From positions 248,001 to 312,000 of the forward strand of contig NZ_JAFLND010000001.1 of NCBI RefSeq assembly GCF_017313105.1: 64,000 bases of DNA, read 5' to 3'. The position numbers were made by a program, and so were the translations under genes. Numbering within the stretch: position 1 is the first letter of the stretch; each line of letters begins with the position of its first letter. The DNA is from [Muricauda] lutisoli (nom. illeg.). GTDB taxonomy: Bacteria; Bacteroidota; Bacteroidia; Flavobacteriales; Flavobacteriaceae. Below, in pieces: positions 1-8,766 of this stretch. Under the pieces are notes generated by a model. It was not told the DNA's origin. It ran no database searches and saw only the letters and a program-made list of their open reading frames with translations.

Positions 1-1
1 C

Positions 2-1078
2 GAAACGGAGGGCGGAGAAATTGTCAAAGAAGATGGTGAGGTTACAGGCGTTTTGGTCGATAACCCGATGGGATTGATCAATAATGTGATTCCACGGCCC
101 AGTCTGGAACAAAACATTCAAGCTCTTAAGGATGCCGAGAAAATCTCTTTGGATTATGGGCTGACCACAGTAAACGACGCTGGACTGTCCCGGGATATAA
201 TTGAATTGATAGATAGTCTGCAACAAGCTGACGAACTATCCATTAGAGTGTACGCAATGGTCTCCAATTATCCCGAAAATCTGGATTACTTTTTGGATAA
301 GGGCATTATCAAAACGGAAGGGTTGAATGTCCGTTCCGTAAAAGTATATGGCGATGGTGCTTTGGGTTCTCGGGGAGCTGCGTTACGAGCACCCTACTCC
401 GATAAACCAGGTCATTTTGGGGCTATGGTAACTCCTGTGGACCAAATTGAAGCTTTGGCACAACGAATTGCAGCCACCGATTATCAAATGAACACCCATG
501 CTATCGGGGATTCTGCCAATATTGTGGTTTTAAGGGCTTATGAAAAAGCCTTGGAGGGTAAGACCGACCGCAGATGGAAAGTAGAACACGCACAGGTAAT
601 TTCGCAATCCGATTTCGATTATTTTGAAAATGGTATTATTCCATCCGTTCAGCCGACCCACGCTACCAGCGATATGTACTGGGCAGAGGATAGGTTGGGG
701 CCTGAGCGTGTAAAAGGCGCCTATGCCTACAAAGATTTATTGGAGAAAGCCGGGGTGGTAGCATTGGGCACCGACTTCCCTGTGGAACAAGTTAATCCAT
801 TTTTGACCTTCTATGCTGCGGTGGCCCGACAGGATATGGAACAATACCCCGAAGGCGGATTTCAAATGGAGAATGCCTTGAGCAGGGAGGAAACCTTGAA
901 AGGTATGACCATTTGGGCAGCCTATTCCAATTTTGAGGAAGATGAAAAGGGCAGTATAGAAACAGGTAAATTTGCTGATTTTGTGATATTGAGCGATGAT
1001 ATTATGACGATTCCATCCGAAGAGATTCCCAATGTGACCGCAGAACATGTTTTCTTGGGCGGGGTCCAGAAAAAATAA
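2..1078 (+). CDS. Amidohydrolase, YtcJ-like (5' end outside window)
   Basis: This is the C-terminal part of a metal-dependent amidohydrolase of the YtcJ type. The frame is open from base 2, so the true start and the N-terminal metal-binding HxH lie upstream of the window; the TTG at 53 is not a start. Visible family features are the strand-turn GDGALGSRGAAL, the metal-site histidine in NTHAIGD, the VEHAQ motif, the catalytic aspartate in LGTDFPVE, and the closing G-x-F-ADFVIL segment typical of the composite beta domain. YtcJ-like enzymes hydrolyse amide bonds of small N-acyl or N-formyl substrates; the substrate here cannot be told. The tail ends 70 bases before a bidirectional terminator shared with the convergent DUF2911 gene. 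Confidence 0.85.
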   Translation, partial: ETEGGEIVKEDGEVTGVLVDNPMGLINNVIPRPSLEQNIQALKDAEKISLDYGLTTVNDAGLSRDIIELIDSLQQADELSIRVYAMVSNYPENLDYFLDKGIIKTEGLNVRSVKVYGDGALGSRGAALRAPYSDKPGHFGAMVTPVDQIEALAQRIAATDYQMNTHAIGDSANIVVLRAYEKALEGKTDRRWKVEHAQVISQSDFDYFENGIIPSVQPTHATSDMYWAEDRLGPERVKGAYAYKDLLEKAGVVALGTDFPVEQVNPFLTFYAAVARQDMEQYPEGGFQMENALSREETLKGMTIWAAYSNFEEDEKGSIETGKFADFVILSDDIMTIPSEEIPNVTAEHVFLGGVQKK

Positions 1079-1086
1079 TACCCTCT

Positions 1087-1113
1087 TGTCATTCTGAACG
1101 AAGTGAAGAATCT
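1087..1113. repeat. REP-like repeat fragment
   Basis: This 27-base segment, beginning TGTCATTCTGAACGAAG, resembles the arm of short palindromic intergenic repeats that I recall from many Flavobacteriaceae. The start of the motif recurs, diverged, as the arms of an inverted repeat at 8569-8643. Confidence 0.35.
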
Positions 1114-1147
1114 ACTTGAACTTTTTTAAGTTGTGAAGAGAAATAAA

Positions 1148-1170
1148 AAAAGCCCCAAAATGGGGCTTTT
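1148..1170. terminator. Bidirectional intrinsic terminator
   Basis: A perfect nine-base-pair stem, AAAAGCCCC and GGGGCTTTT, with a five-base loop lies between convergent genes. A/T runs on both sides let it work for the amidohydrolase (+) and the DUF2911 gene (-). Confidence 0.85.
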
Positions 1171-1192
1171 ATATTTTTAAGACTAAAACTTT

Positions 1193-1726
1193 TTAGTAGC
1201 TGATAGGCAAGGTAACCCTTGTGGTTCCCCAACCCATAACCAAGTTTCCATCATCATCGAAAGCCATTCCAAAAGCTTCCAATTCTTCGCTGTCGGTAGA
1301 AGCTGTTGCCGTGGCTCTAACTACATCACCATCGCTATCGTAGGAATAAGCACCCCATTGGTGTAGGTTGCTGTTCAGGATTACTGTCCACTCATCTTCG
1401 CCGGGAATGGAAAACAAAGAGTAGGAACCGGCTTTAATGGTTTTGCCGCCAACTTTGGCATCCTTGTAAAATGTAATTTCAGTAGCTTCGTTTGCACCTG
1501 TTCTCCAAACTTTTCCAACGGGGGCCAATTCGGCAAGGCTACGTCCTTTTAATTGTGGGCGACTGTAAATAACACGAGCAGCTTTATCGGCTTCCCTGGA
1601 GCTCGAAGGGTAATACGCAATATCCGCAGGACTCGCATCAAGTCCACTGAATTTTTGGGCCGTAGCTTCTGTTGTGAATACCAAACTGGTACAAAGCACT
1701 AAAAGTAGTAATGTTAATTTCTTCAT
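1193..1726 (-). CDS. DUF2911 domain protein, exported
   Basis: A 177-residue protein with a Sec signal peptide (residues 1-23, ending TEATAQ) and one DUF2911 domain. Diagnostic segments are the VIYSRPQLKGR strand, the KVWRTGANEATEI core, the IKAGSYSLFSIPG stretch and the WGTTRVTLPI end. DUF2911 proteins are common periplasmic or surface proteins in Bacteroidota with no settled biochemical function. The gene stands alone, convergent with the amidohydrolase, and its 240-base upstream region is shared with asnB, which is transcribed the other way. Confidence 0.85.
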   Translation of the reverse strand: MKKLTLLLLVLCTSLVFTTEATAQKFSGLDASPADIAYYPSSSREADKAARVIYSRPQLKGRSLAELAPVGKVWRTGANEATEITFYKDAKVGGKTIKAGSYSLFSIPGEDEWTVILNSNLHQWGAYSYDSDGDVVRATATASTDSEELEAFGMAFDDDGNLVMGWGTTRVTLPISY

Positions 1727-1966
1727 GATTGTGATTTAAGTTCCTTGTAAAACTAATTAATTCTAATGTTGCTTTAAATATACAGACGAGAAAATTAAAC
1801 AACCTTACAAAGCGTTGGGGTTAAAAGCATAAAAGAATAAAAAAGTTACATTTTATATTTTTTTAGACATAAAAATATATTAATTGTAATATAAAATAGC
1901 TTTAGGGTTTTATATATTAATCTTTAAGTTCATTTTTGTTTTAAAATTGTTACTAAATTATTTGTT

Positions 1967-3637
1967 ATGTGTGGTATTGTATGCGCATTTGATGTAAAGG
2001 AAAGTACGGAGGTACTTAGGCCCCAATTGTTGGAGATGTCGAAGAAAGTTAGGCACCGCGGGCCAGATTGGAGTGGCATTTACTCCGATGATAAAGCCAT
2101 TTTGGCCCATGAAAGATTGGCTATTGTGGACCCAGCTTCAGGAAAACAACCATTGTTCAGTGCCGATGGTAAATTGGTTTTGGCCGCCAATGGTGAAATA
2201 TATAACCATCAAGAGTTGAGAAAACAATTTGATGGGAAATACGATTTTCAAACCCAGTCCGACTGTGAGGTGATTTTGTCACTTTATCAAGAAAAGGGAC
2301 CTGATTTTGTGGATGAAATGAACGGAATATTTGGTTTTGCCATTTATGATTCCGAAAAGGACGAGTATTTCATCGCCCGTGACCATATGGGGATTATCCC
2401 GTTGTATATTGGATGGGATAAGAACGGAACCTTTTATGTGGCTTCCGAGTTGAAAGCTTTGGAAGGAACTTGTTCCAAAATCCAACTGTTTCCTCCGGGG
2501 CACTATATGCACAGTTCCGATGGGGAGTTTGTAAAATGGTACAAGCGTGATTGGATGGAGTATGATGCCGTAAAGGAAAACGAAACCAGCATTGCCAAGA
2601 TAAAAGAAGCACTGGAAGCTGCCGTACACCGTCAGTTGATGTCCGATGTGCCTTATGGGGTATTGTTATCTGGTGGATTGGATTCTTCAGTGACCTCCGC
2701 AATTGCAAAAAAATATTCTCAAAAACGAGTAGAGTCTGGTGATACTGCAGATGCATGGTGGCCACAATTGCACTCTTTCTCTGTTGGATTGGAGGGTTCG
2801 CCCGATTTGGCCGCCGCTCAAAAAGTGGCTGATCATATTGGTACGGTGCATCACGAGATCAAATTTACCATTCAAGAAGGCTTGGATGCGATAAAAGATG
2901 TTGTATATAACCTGGAAACTTACGATATTACGACTATAAGAGCCTCAACACCAATGTATTTAATGGCCAGGGTAATCAAATCCATGGGGATTAAGATGGT
3001 CCTATCGGGTGAAGGTGCGGACGAATTGTTCGGCGGATATCTGTATTTTCACAAGGCGCCAAGCCCAAAGGATTTTCATGAGGAGACCGTGAGAAAACTG
3101 GATAAACTTCACATGTACGATTGCCTAAGAGCCAATAAATCCTTGGCTGCATGGGGTATAGAAGGTCGCGTTCCTTTCTTGGACAAAGAGTTTATGGATG
3201 TAGCGATGAGCATCAACCCAAAAGATAAAATGATCAACGGTGAACGTATGGAGAAATGGGTAGTGCGAAAAGCATTTGAAGATTATTTGCCAGAAAGTGT
3301 GGCCTGGAGGCAAAAAGAACAATTTTCGGATGGTGTCGGATATAGCTGGATAGATACCTTGAAAGCTTTGGTGGAAGAAGAAATTACAGATGAGCAATTG
3401 GAAAATGCCCATTTTAAATTCCCGATTCAGACCCCGACCTCGAAAGAAGAATATTATTATCGTTCAATTTTTGAAAGTCACTTCCCGTCGGATGCGGCAG
3501 CATTGAGCGTGCCACAGGAGCCATCGGTGGCCTGTAGTACCAAGATTGCCCTTGAGTGGGATGAAGCATTCAAGAACATGAACGACCCATCGGGAAGAGC
3601 TGTGGCCAAGGTTCATACCGATGCGTATGTGAAATAA
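1967..3637 (+). CDS. asnB: Asparagine synthase B (glutamine-hydrolysing)
   Basis: Makes asparagine from aspartate, ATP and glutamine in the cytoplasm. The N-terminal glutaminase domain starts at Met1-Cys2 (MCGIV), so Cys2 is free to be the nucleophile after Met removal, and it carries RHRGPD and the NGEIYNH glutamine-binding segment. The synthetase domain has the pyrophosphate loop SGGLDSS at residues 235-241 and the SGEGADELFGGY motif. At 556 residues it matches the E. coli AsnB class. No operon partner is close; a strong terminator follows at 3706. Confidence 0.97.
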   Translation: MCGIVCAFDVKESTEVLRPQLLEMSKKVRHRGPDWSGIYSDDKAILAHERLAIVDPASGKQPLFSADGKLVLAANGEIYNHQELRKQFDGKYDFQTQSDCEVILSLYQEKGPDFVDEMNGIFGFAIYDSEKDEYFIARDHMGIIPLYIGWDKNGTFYVASELKALEGTCSKIQLFPPGHYMHSSDGEFVKWYKRDWMEYDAVKENETSIAKIKEALEAAVHRQLMSDVPYGVLLSGGLDSSVTSAIAKKYSQKRVESGDTADAWWPQLHSFSVGLEGSPDLAAAQKVADHIGTVHHEIKFTIQEGLDAIKDVVYNLETYDITTIRASTPMYLMARVIKSMGIKMVLSGEGADELFGGYLYFHKAPSPKDFHEETVRKLDKLHMYDCLRANKSLAAWGIEGRVPFLDKEFMDVAMSINPKDKMINGERMEKWVVRKAFEDYLPESVAWRQKEQFSDGVGYSWIDTLKALVEEEITDEQLENAHFKFPIQTPTSKEEYYYRSIFESHFPSDAAALSVPQEPSVACSTKIALEWDEAFKNMNDPSGRAVAKVHTDAYVK

Positions 3638-3705
3638 ACAGTGTATAAACCAACCAAACGATATGAAGCAGTAAATCTAACTTGTTTCATTTTTTAATTA
3701 GTCCG

Positions 3706-3733
3706 AAAAGCCCCTTATCCAAGGGGCTTTTTA
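3706..3733 (+). terminator. Intrinsic terminator after asnB
   Basis: AAAAGCCCCTT and AAGGGGCTTTT form an 11-base-pair stem with a four-base loop, followed by T residues, about 70 bases past the asnB stop. Confidence 0.85.
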
Positions 3734-3848
3734 GTTGTTTCAGGGTTAGTTGCCAAACCCATTTTACATCGGTCCGTTTTCCACAGGATTTGTTGATAAC
3801 TTAAGCTGTTCAATAGGCTCTTAAAGGCCATTTGCACGGGGTATTGAT

Positions 3849-3856
3849 TATATTTG
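3849..3856 (+). promoter_or_regulatory. Bacteroidota -7 element for gyrB
   Basis: TATATTTG fits the TAnnTTTG -7 consensus of the Bacteroidota primary sigma factor and sits 37 bases before the gyrB start. The nearest TTG (3832-3834) is only 14 bases upstream, closer than usual for a -33 element, so the -33 assignment is weak. Confidence 0.5.
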
Positions 3857-3887
3857 TAAGATTTGAAAAATTGAGGCAAATACCTAA

Positions 3888-5834
<1,947 letters not shown>

Positions 5835-5853
5835 ATAACAGGCATTTCACAAC

Positions 5854-5883
5854 AAAAACTCGCCCTTAAAAGGCGAGTTTTTT
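5854..5883 (+). terminator. Intrinsic terminator after gyrB
   Basis: AAAACTCGCC and GGCGAGTTTT stem, with a short loop and a T run, 20 bases after the gyrB stop. Confidence 0.85.
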
Positions 5884-5907
5884 AGTTTTGGGTAAAACTT
5901 CAACATT

Positions 5908-6918
5908 ATGAAAAGAATAATTTTAGCGCTAGCGCTGGTTTCTGTCACTATGGGAAAAGCCCAAGATTTGAACGATATCTTTGTATCCGGTGTGGCAGAT
6001 GCCGAACAATTTGCCAATGCATATTTGGCACCAGTATCCGAGGCATCCATTTATAGTATATCCAATGGGTGGTACAATACAGCGGATGCCAAACCCTTGG
6101 GAGGATTCGAAATTTCCATTATTGGAAACATGACCGGATTCAAGAATAAGGACGATAAAAATGCGTTTTTATTGGATCCCGCTGATTATGAAAACCTTGA
6201 TTTCGTGGATAATCCAGGACAAGCCAGAATGGTCGCTACCGGCTTAGGTGATATTGAGGGGGTAAATGTTTTCGTAGAGGATGAAAGCGGATTTTTCCGA
6301 GAAGAGTTTGAGCTGCCAACAGGGCTTTCAGCCGAAAATCTGAACTTTATTCCTTCTGGATACCTTCAGGGAAGCGTTGGCCTGATCAAAGGATTGGAAG
6401 TGAAAGCGCGTTTTTTGCCTAAGATCAAATTTGACGATGATGCCAAGATCGGCCTTTTTGGAGCTGGTCTGCAATATGATTTCACAAAGATGTTGCCAGC
6501 CGATAAATTATTGCCGGTGGCCATTTCTGCAGTTATAGGTTATACAAACTTGAATGGTGAGTATGATTTTACGGAGTCTTCTACCATTAATGGTAGTGAT
6601 CAACGTATAGATGCCTCTTTCAAAACATGGAATTTCAGTGCAGTCGTATCCACAAGAAATATTCCTGTAATTAATTTTTATGGGGGAGTTGGGTATATTA
6701 CCGGTACGTCCGATATCGATTTGTTGGGTACTTACGAAGCCAACGGACCTTTCTTTTCTGAAACCGTTGTGGATCCATTTTCTGTTAGTAAAAAAGCAAG
6801 CGGCGTTTCTGCCAATCTGGGTACCAAGTTAAAATTGGGCTTCTTTAGGCTAAACGCAGAATATAATATCTCTGAATTCAGCACCTTTACCTTTGGTGTC
6901 AACTTTGGGTTCAGGTAG
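5908..6918 (+). CDS. DUF6588-like outer-membrane barrel protein
   Basis: A 336-residue protein with a clear signal peptide (MKRIILALALVSVTMGKAQ). The rest is rich in alternating polar/hydrophobic strands and aromatic residues and ends in the strand FTFGVNFGFR, whose final aromatic plus Arg is typical of a last outer-membrane beta strand. I recall proteins of this kind, annotated DUF6588, directly after gyrB in flavobacteria. The function is unknown. It starts right behind the gyrB terminator and is closed by its own terminator at 6952. Confidence 0.7.
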   Translation: MKRIILALALVSVTMGKAQDLNDIFVSGVADAEQFANAYLAPVSEASIYSISNGWYNTADAKPLGGFEISIIGNMTGFKNKDDKNAFLLDPADYENLDFVDNPGQARMVATGLGDIEGVNVFVEDESGFFREEFELPTGLSAENLNFIPSGYLQGSVGLIKGLEVKARFLPKIKFDDDAKIGLFGAGLQYDFTKMLPADKLLPVAISAVIGYTNLNGEYDFTESSTINGSDQRIDASFKTWNFSAVVSTRNIPVINFYGGVGYITGTSDIDLLGTYEANGPFFSETVVDPFSVSKKASGVSANLGTKLKLGFFRLNAEYNISEFSTFTFGVNFGFR

Positions 6919-6951
6919 AATAATACCGAATTAACCATGCAATAATAAAGA

Positions 6952-6971
6952 AGGCCCCGATTACGGGGCCT
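6952..6971. terminator. Bidirectional terminator
   Basis: AGGCCCCG and CGGGGCCT form a perfect eight-base-pair stem with an ATTA loop between the DUF6588-like gene (+) and the lipoprotein gene (-). Confidence 0.75.
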
Positions 6972-6998
6972 CCTATTTTCATATATGTAGTCTTCACG

Positions 6999-7370
6999 TC
7001 ATTCCCTGGTGGCGAAGACCGAGCCATTGTCCAAGGTCAATACTTCAGGTTCTTTTGCTTTTTCCAAGCTAACGGTAATATCGGTCACTTGTGGGTCTCC
7101 ATAAACAATGGAATAGTTTCCATTTTTCTGGGACCATTTAAAATCGGTATAAAAAATCAATTCGGAGTTGGAATATCTCTGGTACCTGCCTAGGTAGACA
7201 TCGTTAAAAATCCATTCTTCACGGATAGAGCTATCGCTTTTGCCATCAATACTGGAAGATTGGGTTCTTGCCCAAACACCCAAAATAGGGTCGTTGTTTT
7301 CTGGTACACGGGTACAGTTGCTTATGGCGATAATGCCTATAATGGACAACAATGAAAAGAGCTTTTTCAT
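6999..7370 (-). CDS. Small putative lipoprotein
   Basis: A 123-residue protein with a signal peptide and a probable lipid-anchored cysteine in AISNC, although Asn before the Cys is not the usual lipobox residue. The remainder (GVWARTQSSS, EEWIFNDVYLGRY, ITVSLEKAKEP) reads as a small beta-sheet domain of the kind used in lipocalin-like or META-like surface lipoproteins. I do not recognise a specific family. It faces away from mdh. Confidence 0.7.
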   Translation of the reverse strand: MKKLFSLLSIIGIIAISNCTRVPENNDPILGVWARTQSSSIDGKSDSSIREEWIFNDVYLGRYQRYSNSELIFYTDFKWSQKNGNYSIVYGDPQVTDITVSLEKAKEPEVLTLDNGSVFATRE

Positions 7371-7583
7371 AGGTCAAGTAGGTTAAAATGATTTTGGGAC
7401 TATTAGAACGCAAATTTGTAAGAATCTATTGCATAAAAAAGATAAAATATTTGTGCTTGGCTTTTATCTCCGATTCTCCGAAATGTTTCTTTTCATTTTA
7501 TAATGGATATCAACTTTGCGGAATTCGGTTGAATAAGGCCGCTAAAACTGGTAAAAGTCAACCTTTTTCTGAGTCAAATGCCT

Positions 7584-7591
7584 TATTTTTG
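7584..7591 (+). promoter_or_regulatory. -7 element for mdh
   Basis: TATTTTTG matches TAnnTTTG 26 bases before the mdh start. No convincing TTG lies at the -33 position. Confidence 0.45.
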
Positions 7592-7616
7592 AAGACTAAA
7601 ATTTAAATCTATACAA

Positions 7617-8543
7617 ATGAAAGTTACCGTAGTTGGAGCAGGCGCAGTGGGAGCAAGCTGTGCTGAGTACATAGCAATGAAAAATTTTGCATCAGAAGTA
7701 GTTTTATTGGATATCAAAGAAGGATATGCCGAAGGTAAGGCCATGGATTTAATGCAAACGGCCTCCTTGAACAAATTTGACACCAAAATCTCGGGAAGCA
7801 CCAGCGATTATAGCAAAACTGCGGGTAGTGATATTGCAGTGATCACCTCTGGCATACCACGTAAACCGGGAATGACCCGTGAAGAATTGATCGGAATCAA
7901 CGCCGGAATTGTGAAAACCGTAGCGACCAGCCTTTTGGAGCACTCTCCGGACGTAACCATTATTGTGGTAAGTAATCCAATGGACACCATGACTTATTTG
8001 GTACATAAAGCAACCGGATTGCCAAAGAACAGAATTATAGGTATGGGCGGTGCTTTGGATAGTGCCCGTTTCAAGTATAGATTGGCCCAGGCGTTGGAAG
8101 CGCCAATATCCGATGTAGATGGCATGGTAATCGGCGGACATAGTGATAAAGGAATGGTTCCTTTGATCGGTCATGCTACCAGAAACAGTGTAAAAGTTTC
8201 CGAGTTCTTATCCAAAGATAAAATGAACTGGGTGGTGGAAGAGACCAAAGTAGGTGGAGCTACCCTTACAGGTTTGTTGGGGACCAGTGCATGGTATGCG
8301 CCAGGTGCTGCAGTATCTGGATTGGTTCAGGCCATTGCTTGTGATCAAAAGAAAATGTTCCCATGTTCCGCTTTGTTGGAAGGAGAATATGATTTGAATG
8401 ATATCTGCATAGGTGTGCCGGTAATTTTGGGTAAAAACGGAATCGAGAAGATTGTTGAAATCGAATTGTCCGATGCCGAAAAGGCCAAAATGCAGGAAAG
8501 CGCCGAAGGTGTAAAGAAAACCAACGGGTTGCTAGAGGTTTAA
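7617..8543 (+). CDS. mdh: Malate dehydrogenase
   Basis: NAD-dependent malate dehydrogenase of the TCA cycle, catalysing malate to oxaloacetate. It is the LDH-like, 308-residue type: the Rossmann loop GAGAVG is at residues 7-12, the NAD-specificity aspartate is about residue 32, the mobile substrate loop is PRKPGMTR (81-88), the SNPMD motif follows, and the catalytic histidine is His175 in GGHSDKG. The gene has its own upstream region with a -7 element and is followed by a 223-base gap holding an inverted repeat. Confidence 0.97.
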   Translation: MKVTVVGAGAVGASCAEYIAMKNFASEVVLLDIKEGYAEGKAMDLMQTASLNKFDTKISGSTSDYSKTAGSDIAVITSGIPRKPGMTREELIGINAGIVKTVATSLLEHSPDVTIIVVSNPMDTMTYLVHKATGLPKNRIIGMGGALDSARFKYRLAQALEAPISDVDGMVIGGHSDKGMVPLIGHATRNSVKVSEFLSKDKMNWVVEETKVGGATLTGLLGTSAWYAPGAAVSGLVQAIACDQKKMFPCSALLEGEYDLNDICIGVPVILGKNGIEKIVEIELSDAEKAKMQESAEGVKKTNGLLEV

Positions 8544-8568
8544 TCCGAAAAATATAGTCTTACGGAAA

Positions 8569-8643
8569 TGTCATTTTGGATGCGACCTAAAAAAGATTTC
8601 TCTTGAATTTGCATTGGAATCTCTAGGTTTGTCCAGAATGACA
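8569..8643. repeat. 75-bp inverted repeat (REP-like)
   Basis: The ends TGTCATTTTGGA (8569-8580) and TCCAGAATGACA (8632-8643) are inverted copies with one mismatch, enclosing about 50 bases. The arm resembles the fragment at 1087-1113. It lies between mdh and the secDF promoter, so it could fold in the mdh 3' end. Confidence 0.55.
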
Positions 8644-8697
8644 TTTTCATTTTAACAGCTTAACCGTAGCGTGTAATTGCAATTACATTAATTTCTA

Positions 8698-8728
8698 TTG
8701 TCAAATCTTATCGGAAATGATATATTTG
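8698..8728 (+). promoter_or_regulatory. secDF promoter
   Basis: TTG at 8698-8700 and TATATTTG at 8721-8728 are spaced by 20 bases, a good fit to the Bacteroidota TTG-N19/20-TAnnTTTG promoter. It predicts a short leader before the secDF start at 8767. Confidence 0.65.
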
Positions 8729-8766
8729 CACGCTGTTTAAGAAAACTTCTAAAAAATTAACAATCA

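Noticed and set aside
7388-7606. A 72-codon frame on the plus strand before mdh.
   Set aside because: It covers the mdh promoter and has low-complexity, Lys/Phe-rich composition with no family resemblance.
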